From Hyphomicrobiaceae bacterium UBA2767 (GTDB lineage Bacteria > Pseudomonadota > Alphaproteobacteria > Rhizobiales > Methyloligellaceae), in assembly GCA_002352635.1 (NCBI GenBank), contig DEIT01000033.1, positions 1 through 12,548 of the forward strand: a stretch of DNA of 12,548 nucleotides, read 5' to 3'. A program made the translations under genes and the position numbers. The notes under the pieces were generated by a model. The model was given only the letters and a program-made list of their open reading frames with translations. It made no database searches and was not told where the DNA came from. This document shows positions 7,036-12,548 of this stretch, one piece after another. How positions within the stretch are numbered: the first letter of the stretch is position 1; the number at the start of each line of letters is the position of its first letter.

Positions 7036-7485
7036 TTAAATCGATTGATCCGCTATTTCTTTTTCAAACAGATTTCGCACGTCATCTGGAGGGGTGACAC
7101 TCTCGCGCTTTGATGTGTCGAAAAAGCAATTCACACAGCCAGCCGTGGCGACGCATTTGTCTGCGCCGAAAAGCCCATAGGATGTTGAGAACGACGTCCT
7201 GCCGAGGCGTTCGAGCCGCGCCCCGATGTCGACTATACCGGGATAGGTAAATTCACCCCTGAAATCGATTTCCACGTGCACCAGGGCGAAATTGAGATGC
7301 GGATACTTCTCACGCAGAAGATAGGGGTGGATCAGCATGGTCCGGCTCGCCTCCACATAGGCCGCAATCGCCACATTGTTCACATGCCCCAAGGGGTCCT
7401 GGTCGGAGAAACGGATACTCACCTGCGTCCAATGTTTGAAACTCTTCCGGTCGGTGAGGTCGATTGAATGCGCTGCCCGGTTCAT
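7036..7485 (-). CDS. Hotdog-fold acyl-CoA thioesterase (4HBT type)
   Basis: A 149-residue single hotdog domain, the usual size. The signature R-F-S-D-Q-D-P-L-G-H-V-N-N (25-37) matches the 4HBT family, where the Asp (D30 here) and GHVNN loop form the active site that hydrolyses acyl-CoA thioesters. The central helix YVEASRTML and the strand NFALVHVEIDFRGEF follow in family order. The physiological acyl group is unknown. The frame is open upstream to 7593, but that extension runs into the tRNA gene and gives the familiar tRNA-derived peptide SRVRFPSPAP, so it is rejected. ATG 7485 is chosen because homologous sequence begins soon after it; ATG 7542 is possible. No strong ribosome site supports either. 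The gene begins 75 bases after the tRNA 3' end on the same strand and may be read from the tRNA promoter. Confidence 0.85.
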   Translation of the reverse strand: MNRAAHSIDLTDRKSFKHWTQVSIRFSDQDPLGHVNNVAIAAYVEASRTMLIHPYLLREKYPHLNFALVHVEIDFRGEFTYPGIVDIGARLERLGRTSFSTSYGLFGADKCVATAGCVNCFFDTSKRESVTPPDDVRNLFEKEIADQSI

Positions 7486-7560
7486 CCGTTTTTTCCCAAC
7501 CTGACGGGTCAAAAGGACGCCCGCTTTCAGGCGCGACACCATGACCAATCCACATTTTTT

Positions 7561-7635
7561 TGGAGCGGGTGAAGGGAATCGAACCCTCGACACCGAGCTT
7601 GGGAAGCTCGTGCTCTACCACTGAGCTACACCCGC
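7561..7635 (-). tRNA. tRNA-Gly (anticodon CCC)
   Basis: On the minus strand a complete cloverleaf of 75 bases can be folded: acceptor GCGGGTG/CACCCGC, D-arm GCTC/GAGC, anticodon stem CGAGC/GCTCG with loop TTCCCAA, T-arm GAGGG-TTCGATT-CCCTT, discriminator T, and an encoded CCA at the 3' end (7561-7563). The anticodon CCC is at 7601-7603 and reads the glycine codon GGG. The short variable loop is normal for a class I tRNA. Confidence 0.97.
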
Positions 7636-7707
7636 GACTAGCTGCGTTCACCTCTCTTATCACGCTCTCAAGACTGCGAAAAGCGTTAGCCAGCATGCCC
7701 AAACACA

Positions 7708-7728
7708 GATAATCGAATTGTGATTATC
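7708..7728. promoter_or_regulatory. Perfect inverted repeat GATAATC-N7-GATTATC, likely operator
   Basis: Two seven-base arms with a seven-base spacer lie between the divergent tRNA-Gly and radical SAM genes, 62 bases before the radical SAM start. The A/T-rich arms stand out from the GC-rich surroundings, and there is no U-run, which favours a protein-binding site over a terminator. A weak promoter, TTGTGA (7718-7723) and TATGGT (7742-7747) with 18 bases between, would overlap it, so a bound protein could block RNA polymerase. The regulator is unknown. Confidence 0.5.
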
Positions 7729-7790
7729 CGTAGGCTGCTCTTATGGTAGGTTCCGCCGCGTTCCGCAGAAGGCAGGCATTAAAAGCAAGC

Positions 7791-8789
7791 ATGACAGACA
7801 TTTCCATCGACCACGAATTGCGCCGTAGACCAAGCGCGCCCGTCAAGTTCGTCAACCCGGACATCACGGCCAAGGGCGAGGCGCGCGCGCAGGTGGCACT
7901 CGATCGGCTTGATACGCTGTGGATCAACACTGGCACCCTTTGCAATATCGAGTGCGCAAATTGCTACATCGAATCGAGCCCCGCGAATGATCGGCTGGTC
8001 TATATTACAGCCGGTGAGGTGCGCGCTTTTCTCGATGAAATCGAAGACCTTAAACTCGGGACGCGGGAAATTGGCTTCACCGGTGGTGAGCCTTTCATGA
8101 ACCCCGACATGCTGGTGATGGCAAGCGAGGCACTTTCGCGCGGATACGAGGTTTTGGTTCTCACCAACGCCATGCAGCCAATGCAGCGTAACCGCACCAA
8201 GGCCGGGTTGTTGAAGCTGCGCGAGCAATACGGGTCAAAATTGAGCTTGCGGGTCAGCCTCGACCATTACACACGAGAACTGCACGAAACCGAACGCGGT
8301 CCGCGCACATGGGACCATGTTGTAAACGGTCTCCAGTGGCTGTCACAAAACGGCTTCCGCATCGCAATCGCTGGGCGAACTTGCTGGAATGAAGAAGAAG
8401 TGATCACGCGCAGAGGTTATAGCAGTCTGATTTCCACATTTGGCTGGAATATTGACGCCAATGATCCGGCTGCCTTGACCCTGTTTCCGGAGATGGACGC
8501 GACGTTGGACATACCGGAAATAACCTCCGCGTGCTGGAACATTCTTGGGATCAATCCGTCAGACATCATGTGCGCCACCAGCCGCATGGTGGTGAAGCGC
8601 AAAGGGGACGCCAAACCCTCAGTTCTTCCATGCACGCTGCTGCCTTATGATCTGGCCTTCGAAATGGGGTCGACGCTTGGCGAGGCGGACAAGGCGCATG
8701 GCGGCATGTTCGACCAGGGTTCGGTCAAACTCTGCCACCCTCACTGCGCTCGTTTCTGCGTCCTTGGCGGTGGAAGCTGTACCCCCTGA
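7791..8789 (+). CDS. Radical SAM protein with cysteine-rich SPASM-like tail
   Basis: A 332-residue protein. C51-x3-C55-x2-C58 (CNIECANC) is the radical SAM motif that binds the 4Fe-4S cluster and cleaves S-adenosylmethionine; TGGEP at 97-101 is the SAM-binding GGEP motif. The C-terminus carries seven further cysteines: C248, C261, C281, then C315-x3-C319-x3-C323 (CHPHCARFC) and C330 just before the end. This resembles a SPASM or twitch domain that holds one or two auxiliary clusters, as in peptide- and protein-modifying radical SAM enzymes, although the spacing is not the textbook one. The substrate is unknown. An in-frame ATG at 7743 is possible; ATG 7791 is preferred because the extra 16 residues are basic and unconserved-looking and overlap a possible promoter. 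It converges on the 31-residue membrane protein gene (six bases between stops). Confidence 0.85.
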   Translation: MTDISIDHELRRRPSAPVKFVNPDITAKGEARAQVALDRLDTLWINTGTLCNIECANCYIESSPANDRLVYITAGEVRAFLDEIEDLKLGTREIGFTGGEPFMNPDMLVMASEALSRGYEVLVLTNAMQPMQRNRTKAGLLKLREQYGSKLSLRVSLDHYTRELHETERGPRTWDHVVNGLQWLSQNGFRIAIAGRTCWNEEEVITRRGYSSLISTFGWNIDANDPAALTLFPEMDATLDIPEITSACWNILGINPSDIMCATSRMVVKRKGDAKPSVLPCTLLPYDLAFEMGSTLGEADKAHGGMFDQGSVKLCHPHCARFCVLGGGSCTP

Positions 8790-8795
8790 ACTCTT

Positions 8796-8891
8796 CTATT
8801 TCGCCTTTTGACTCACATAGGCGAGCACCGCCGCATAAATCACGAACGCCGCAATCACCATTCCCAAGTACAGGGTCTCACCTTCAGTCAT
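8796..8891 (-). CDS. 31-residue single-span membrane protein under FNR-type promoter
   Basis: A very short gene: ATG at 8891, stop TAG at 8796-8798, 31 residues. The protein starts MTEGETLYLG, has one hydrophobic span (about residues 7-26, MVIAAFVIYAAVLAYV in the core) and ends in the basic SQKAK, predicting N-out, C-in insertion. AGGAG lies eight bases before the ATG, an ideal ribosome site. Upstream there is a -10 at 8925-8930 and an FNR/FixK-type box at 8953-8966 in class II position. Tiny single-span proteins of this sort often serve as subunits of respiratory oxidases (CydX and CcoQ are examples), and oxygen-type control would fit, but I see no sequence match to those and no oxidase gene nearby. 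Function not assigned. Confidence 0.75.
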   Translation of the reverse strand: MTEGETLYLGMVIAAFVIYAAVLAYVSQKAK

Positions 8892-8913
8892 TCTCCACGC
8901 TCCTGAATGAAAG

Positions 8914-8935
8914 TCGCGAGATAAATTATTCGCGA
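8914..8935. promoter_or_regulatory. TCGCGA-N10-TCGCGA dyad over the -10 region
   Basis: Two identical palindromic hexamers TCGCGA (8914-8919 and 8930-8935) flank an A/T-rich ten-base spacer. The whole 22-base element covers the predicted -10 and start point of the small membrane protein promoter, the place for a repressor operator. The binding protein is unknown, and GC-rich hexamers can recur by chance. Confidence 0.4.
8925..8930 (-). promoter_or_regulatory. Predicted -10 element AATAAT of the FNR-type promoter
   Basis: The minus strand reads AATAAT, five of six bases of TATAAT. It places the transcription start near 8918 and leaves a 26-base leader containing the AGGAG ribosome site. There is no -35 hexamer at the proper distance; the FNR-type box takes that place, as in class II activated promoters. 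Confidence 0.6.
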
Positions 8936-8952
8936 ACGCGGATCAGAGGACC

Positions 8953-8966
8953 TTGATCTGGGTCAA
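8953..8966. promoter_or_regulatory. FNR/FixK-type box TTGATCTGGGTCAA
   Basis: The site matches the FNR/Anr/FixK consensus TTGAT-N4-ATCAA at nine of ten defined positions. Its centre (8959.5) is 41.5 bases upstream of the start point inferred from the AATAAT -10 on the minus strand, the exact class II activator position. In Alphaproteobacteria FnrL or FixK proteins use such boxes to switch on genes at low oxygen. On the plus strand it lies just before a TATAGT (8973-8978) that could be the -10 of the nucleotidyltransferase gene, where a bound activator would block rather than help. Confidence 0.75.
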
Positions 8967-9070
8967 TGGTTGTATAGTCTCGATTCTTGGTGGATAGGTT
9001 GTGCTCCACTTGAGAGTAATGTTTCGACTTGTCGATAGCGCCGCGCATAACATGGCGGCCAGGGGGCTAA

Positions 9071-9982
9071 TTGCCGGCAAACGGGAAACCAGAGGCGCCC
9101 AGCGGCGGTGGGGGGCGGGTCGAACGGACCGTGGTCGACGGATTCGCGGAGTTTGCCGAAGCGCTCGCGCCGAAATACTCGGAATCTGAGCAGGCTGAGA
9201 CCAATCTTACAAGAATCGAGCGCAGCCTGACGTCAAAATACGCCATGCAGTATCTGGCGCCATATGGGTCAACCGGTCATGGAACGCACGTCAATGATTG
9301 CAGCGCATCAGATTGTTTTGCGGTCATCCCGACTTCAAACCTCTACGAAGACTCCGAGAGGTCGATCAATGAAGTTTGTGATGCTCTAAAGGTCGAGTTT
9401 CCAGATGCATTTCTGGCGGAGGGGCGCCCTGTCATCGTTATCGCATTCGGCGAAAAGTTGTCCAACCGGCATCACATCGTTCCCGCGTTTACACAACCAA
9501 CCGAAACCGAGTTCGATGTTTATGCCGTTCCGGCTCCGCGCAAACGGTGGGTCCGGGTGAGCCCTGGTGCACACAGCGCCTGGATCAATGAACTTGACCG
9601 CGACCTGAACACAAACCTCAAACCCTTTGTCCGAATGGTGAAAGCGTGGAGCTATTTCAACAAACAGCCGATCTGGTCCTACTATCTCGAACTCTGTGTT
9701 GCTGACTTCTTCAAGAAAGACGCCGCCGTTCTTTATCCTGCGGATTTGAACAATTTTTTCAGATACCTGATGGCCCGGCAATTGGCGGCATTCGATAACG
9801 CCGCCGGTTGCAGCGAGCCGGTGTATGGCACGAGCATCGCAGGGAAACAGATCGCAAACGACGCAATCGCCTCAGCCGTCGAATTCTCCGACAAGGCGCG
9901 TGTATGCGAACAGCGCGGCCAGACCGCCGACGCATTTTACTGGTGGCGCAAGATATTTGATTGGCGATTTGCATCCTGGTGA
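9071..9982 (+). CDS. SMODS/CD-NTase-type nucleotidyltransferase, catalytically degenerate
   Basis: A 303-residue protein (from TTG 9071). The Y65-G-S67 motif with G71-T72 is the nucleotidyltransferase P-loop-like turn; SDVDYFAVIPT of close relatives appears here as SASDCFAVIPT (78-88). The polymerase-beta-like core continues with PAVIV-like VIVIAFG, HIVPAF (135-140), VYAVP, WVRVSPGAHSAW (160-171), LKPFVRMVKAW (183-193) and SYYLEL, as in SMODS-domain second-messenger synthases of CBASS defence, and the C-terminal AFYWWRKIF end is complete. However, the first Asp of DxD is A79 (D81 is kept) and the third acid is H135. Two-metal catalysis is therefore doubtful. No effector, Cap2/Cap3 or SAVED gene adjoins. 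A TAA directly precedes TTG 9071; GTG 9131 is an alternative start closer to where relatives begin. A GGGGG lies four bases before the TTG. Confidence 0.8.
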   Translation: MPANGKPEAPSGGGGRVERTVVDGFAEFAEALAPKYSESEQAETNLTRIERSLTSKYAMQYLAPYGSTGHGTHVNDCSASDCFAVIPTSNLYEDSERSINEVCDALKVEFPDAFLAEGRPVIVIAFGEKLSNRHHIVPAFTQPTETEFDVYAVPAPRKRWVRVSPGAHSAWINELDRDLNTNLKPFVRMVKAWSYFNKQPIWSYYLELCVADFFKKDAAVLYPADLNNFFRYLMARQLAAFDNAAGCSEPVYGTSIAGKQIANDAIASAVEFSDKARVCEQRGQTADAFYWWRKIFDWRFASW

Positions 9983-10043
9983 CTGGTCATCCAGTATGGG
10001 CGAACGCATTGATTAACAGCCTTTGTGAGCATCGCGGGACCCG

Positions 10044-10059
10044 TTAGGCTGCACCCTAA
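10044..10059. promoter_or_regulatory. Operator-like palindrome TTAGGCTGCACCCTAA
   Basis: A 16-base near-perfect palindrome (only the sixth pair mismatches) lies 33 bases before the TTG start of the SDR gene. It has no U-run and sits in the promoter zone, so an operator is the simplest reading. No good -35/-10 pair was found beside it. Confidence 0.35.
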
Positions 10060-10091
10060 TTCCATCAAAAACTCATCGGAAGGATCCTGTC

Positions 10092-10844
10092 TTGGAAAGT
10101 AAACCTCTTGTGGGCAAGACCGCGCTTGTCACGGGTGCTGCACGTAATATTGGGCACGCCATTGCCCTCACGCTTGCTGACGCTGGCGCAAACATCATCG
10201 TCAATACACTCCAGGATAAAGCTGCCGCTGAAGGTGTTGCGGCCGAGTTGGAGAAAATGGGTGCGGGAAACCTTGTCTGTGTCGCCGATGTAACAGACCG
10301 GGACGCCGTTTTCGCAATGGCCGAGGCTGGCCGGGAAAAATTCGGTTCCGTGGACATTCTCATCTCCAACGCGTCAGCGCGCGGCATGGTCGAATTTCTC
10401 GACATGAGCTACGAGGATTGGCGACGCGTGATCGACATTTCCATCGACGGCGCGTTCCACTGCGCACAAGCGACGCTACCCATGATGGTGGAGCAAGGCT
10501 GGGGACGGATCGTGACGCTCGGTGGCATCGCCTGGCACAACGGATTTCCACGCCGCGCCAACAATCTCACCGGCAAGGCGGGCCTCACCGGATTTACGCG
10601 CGCGCTCGCTGCCGAGTTCGGCGACAGGGGTATAACCGCCAACTCCATTTCGCCGGGTGCCGTCGACACAGTGAGACCAGCATCCGCAGGCAGCATCCCC
10701 AAACGCGCCAATCTGCCCCCCGTCCCGAGAAATGCAACTATTGAAGAAGTGGCGTCCGCCACGCTGTTTCTATGCGAACCCAAACAAGGGTTCATCAACG
10801 GTCAGATCATTCACGTGAATGGCGGTGCATATATGGGGACCTGA
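10092..10844 (+). CDS. SDR-family oxidoreductase-like protein lacking catalytic Ser/Tyr
   Basis: A 250-residue protein of classical short-chain dehydrogenase size and order. TGAARNIG (14-21) is the nucleotide-binding glycine motif, ADVTD at 65-69 and SNAS (92-95, for NNAG) follow, and the C-terminal half has SPGAVDT and NGGAY. Compared with FabG-type enzymes the active-site Asn is S117, the catalytic Ser is G145 and the catalytic Tyr is N158, four residues before the retained K162. NAD(P) binding looks intact but normal hydride-transfer catalysis does not. Other SDR subfamilies with replaced Tyr exist, so this may be a subfamily trait. The start is TTG 10092, supported by GGAAGGA about eight bases upstream. 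An operator-like palindrome (10044-10059) precedes it. It converges on the asparaginase gene; substrate unknown. Confidence 0.85.
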   Translation: MESKPLVGKTALVTGAARNIGHAIALTLADAGANIIVNTLQDKAAAEGVAAELEKMGAGNLVCVADVTDRDAVFAMAEAGREKFGSVDILISNASARGMVEFLDMSYEDWRRVIDISIDGAFHCAQATLPMMVEQGWGRIVTLGGIAWHNGFPRRANNLTGKAGLTGFTRALAAEFGDRGITANSISPGAVDTVRPASAGSIPKRANLPPVPRNATIEEVASATLFLCEPKQGFINGQIIHVNGGAYMGT

Positions 10845-10866
10845 GCGCCACTACCGCGGCTTCGCC

Positions 10867-11871
10867 TCAATATGTATCGAACATCGCCTGCAGTTGTTCA
10901 GTATCCTTGGCGCGTGTAAGGCCAACCATCGTCAGGATCCGTGCCTTTTGCGGGATCAGATTATCGGCCGCCACGATACCTCGCTCCTTCATGGAGGCAC
11001 GGCGCAAAACCCGGCCGCTTCCCGCGCGCGTGCTCTGCACGATTAAAACACCATCCGCCTGAACTTCATCTATCGCCGCACTCTGATCCGGCGTCACAAT
11101 GCCGGGCGCAACGCTCGCCATGACGATCGCACGGGCACCGGCATTCGCAGATGCCCTGATTGCCGTCCCATCCGCACCCGCATAGGTCAGGCATATATCC
11201 ACTCTCGGCAACTCAGTCGTGGCGCCCATGTCAAACTCCGTGTTAGGCGCGTGCTTCCTAGCGGGCTTCTTGTAGATTGCTATGGCATCGTCCGCATCGA
11301 CGTATCCGAGAACGCCGAGGTCCCGGCTCTGGAACGTCTGCAGCCGATGGGTCGACGTCTTGGTAACATCACGCGCGCCGTGAATTTCTTCATTGAAAAC
11401 AACCAACACGCCAAGACCCCGCGCTTCTTTTGAACCGGCCACGCGCACAGCGTTCAACAAATTAGAGGCCGCATCGCTGCTCAGCGCATTGAGCGGACGT
11501 TGCGCTCCGGTTACCACAACAGGCAGCGATGTCTTGAGAGTCAGATTGAGGAAGTAGGCCGTTTCTTCCAGGGTCGCCGTGCCATGGGTTACGACAATGC
11601 CGTCAGGTTTGTTTGAACCTTCAGAAATCCTTTCGATCAACCGGACGAGGTCGAGCCAATCGGCGGCGGACACTGCCGAACTCGGCAGCAAGCGGAATGG
11701 AACGGGCTCAACGTCTGCCGCATCCCCAATCTCGGAAAAGCGGCCAACAATCGAGTCAATCTCGTGCCGGGTGCCAAATTCCATGTATTCGTAGAGATCG
11801 AGGCTATGGCGGCCTTCAAGCGATATCGTGCCACCGGTCCCGATTACCGCAACTCTCGGGCGGATACTCAA
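10867..11871 (-). CDS. L-asparaginase-like amidohydrolase (type I/II fold)
   Basis: A 334-residue protein of the bacterial asparaginase family, which hydrolyses asparagine to aspartate and ammonia. IGTGGTIS at 10-17 holds the nucleophile T12; VVTHGTATLEETAYFL (93-108) holds the second catalytic T98; DVTKT (168-172) supplies K171. The residue after T98 is A99, where E. coli AnsB has the substrate-binding D90, so amino-acid specificity may differ. There is no signal peptide, so a cytoplasmic location is expected. The start is TTG (11871-11869), overlapping the TGA of the upstream dCTP deaminase as TTGA, which suggests translational coupling in one operon. No ATG or GTG lies close downstream that would preserve the first strand and T12. 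Confidence 0.85.
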   Translation of the reverse strand: MSIRPRVAVIGTGGTISLEGRHSLDLYEYMEFGTRHEIDSIVGRFSEIGDAADVEPVPFRLLPSSAVSAADWLDLVRLIERISEGSNKPDGIVVTHGTATLEETAYFLNLTLKTSLPVVVTGAQRPLNALSSDAASNLLNAVRVAGSKEARGLGVLVVFNEEIHGARDVTKTSTHRLQTFQSRDLGVLGYVDADDAIAIYKKPARKHAPNTEFDMGATTELPRVDICLTYAGADGTAIRASANAGARAIVMASVAPGIVTPDQSAAIDEVQADGVLIVQSTRAGSGRVLRRASMKERGIVAADNLIPQKARILTMVGLTRAKDTEQLQAMFDTY

Positions 11872-12548
11872 CGGAAGTGCTTCGACAACTTCAGGCCTTG
11901 CGCCTGATAGTGGGAGCCGATGCCCTGCCCATATACTTGCGATGGTGTGTCGGTCAGTGGCTCATAGATAAGCCGGCCGATAATCTGCCCATCTTCAAGG
12001 ATGAATGGCACCTTGTGGCTGCGCACTTCAAGCACGGCTTTCGAACCGGTGCCGCCGGCGCCGGAATATCCAAAGCCCGGGTCGAAGAAACCGGCATAGT
12101 GCACACGGAATTCACCCACGAGCGGATTGAAAGGTATCATTTCAGCCGCGTGGGTCGGCGGTACTGTCACGGCCTCCTTGGAGGCCAGGATATAGAACTG
12201 GTCAGGATCAAGAATGAGCCGGGTTTCCTTGCCTGCATGGATCGGCTCCCAGAAGTCACTAACGTCATAAGCGCCGGGCGCATCGACATCGACAACACCC
12301 GTGTGCCGTTTAGCACGGTAGCCAACGAAGCCCGTGCTCGGATCCCCTGCCAGATCAACCGAGAGATCGACACCGGCCGCATATTCAGGCTCGACAATTG
12401 CAACGGCATCCCCCTCCTGGCGGAACCTGATCTGCGAGAGCCGTGACCCGGTTCGGACGAGAACGGGAAATGTTTGCGGACAGATTTCAGCATACAGTGG
12501 GCCTTCGTAGCCCGCTTCAACCTGGTCGAAAGCCTGCGCCCGATCGGC
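11868..12548 (-). CDS. dcd: dCTP deaminase, long alphaproteobacterial form, 3' part
   Basis: The minus frame is open from the right window edge to TGA at 11870-11868, giving the last 226 residues; the N-terminus is outside. The block YILASKEAVTVPPTHAAEM, then GEFRVHYAGFFDPGFG, the VLEV strand and the GQIIGRL strand are typical of 2'-deoxycytidine 5'-triphosphate deaminase of the DCD_N type, about 360 residues long, which carries two dUTPase-like halves. The Glu of VLEV (codon 12027-12029) aligns with the catalytic E138 of E. coli Dcd. The enzyme deaminates dCTP to dUTP, the route to dTMP. The fold ends in YQAQGLKLSKHFR. It overlaps the asparaginase start by four bases, so the two genes are co-transcribed. 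Confidence 0.9.
   Translation of the reverse strand, partial: ADRAQAFDQVEAGYEGPLYAEICPQTFPVLVRTGSRLSQIRFRQEGDAVAIVEPEYAAGVDLSVDLAGDPSTGFVGYRAKRHTGVVDVDAPGAYDVSDFWEPIHAGKETRLILDPDQFYILASKEAVTVPPTHAAEMIPFNPLVGEFRVHYAGFFDPGFGYSGAGGTGSKAVLEVRSHKVPFILEDGQIIGRLIYEPLTDTPSQVYGQGIGSHYQAQGLKLSKHFR

Noticed and set aside
7486..7593. Thioesterase frame extended into the tRNA gene
   Set aside because: The peptide SRVRFPSPAP is the translated tRNA T-arm, a well-known artefact.
7561..7635. tRNA-Gly as an attachment site of an integrated element
   Set aside because: No integrase or repeated tRNA 3' end was seen downstream; an ordinary thioesterase gene follows.
8796..8891. The 31-residue protein as a RiPP precursor for the radical SAM enzyme
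   Set aside because: It is a hydrophobic single-span protein without Cys or a leader/core layout, on the opposite strand with its own FNR-type promoter.
9001..9189. Short plus frame before the nucleotidyltransferase, possible frameshifted N-terminus
   Set aside because: It is Arg-rich without similarity to the family's N-terminal helix, which is already present in the main frame.
9071..10844. A CBASS operon of nucleotidyltransferase plus effector
   Set aside because: The downstream gene is an SDR-like protein and the upstream genes are a radical SAM enzyme and a tiny membrane protein; none is a known CBASS effector or Cap2/Cap3.
11613..12446. 277-codon plus-strand open frame opposite asparaginase and dCTP deaminase
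   Set aside because: Two well-recognised proteins occupy the minus strand here; the plus frame has no recognisable domain.

Overview
The window looks like chromosomal DNA from a moderately GC-rich alphaproteobacterium, probably Rhodospirillales-like. The reasons are family-level: a DUF1194 von Willebrand-type protein, the long form of dCTP deaminase, a stand-alone receiver protein with the Y-x-GP-x-R-x-R tail, a DUF2189 membrane protein, and an FNR/FixK-type box. No transposase, integrase, phage gene or CRISPR array was seen. Most genes are single transcription units on alternating strands.

Layout. Positions 1-407 (minus) hold the 5' part of a DUF2189 membrane protein, followed by about 350 bases without a gene. 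An MFS transporter (760-1962) and a secreted eight-EF-hand protein (2098-3018) follow on the plus strand, closed by a clear intrinsic terminator. A secreted DUF1194/vWA protein and a KANL3/Tex30-type alpha/beta hydrolase lie on the minus strand. The hydrolase is divergent from a sterol desaturase-family membrane enzyme, whose stop codon overlaps that of a convergent periplasmic solute-binding protein. Next come a receiver-domain protein (plus), and a hotdog thioesterase and tRNA-Gly(CCC) (both minus).

The most unusual part is 7.7-10.0 kb. It contains a radical SAM enzyme with a cysteine-rich SPASM-like tail, a 31-residue single-span membrane protein on the minus strand, and a nucleotidyltransferase of the SMODS/CD-NTase type on the plus strand. 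The small protein has a textbook class II FNR-type promoter: box TTGATCTGGGTCAA centred at -41.5 from the inferred start, with a -10 of AATAAT. The nucleotidyltransferase has no recognisable CBASS effector beside it and has lost two of its three expected catalytic acidic residues, so it looks like a pseudoenzyme or a repurposed sensor.

The right end carries an SDR-family protein whose N, S and Y active-site residues are replaced (only Lys remains), then a minus-strand pair: long-form dCTP deaminase (cut by the window end) overlapping an L-asparaginase-like protein through a TTGA stop/start. Three genes in this part use TTG starts. All functions are inferred from family resemblance read by eye; no database search was run.
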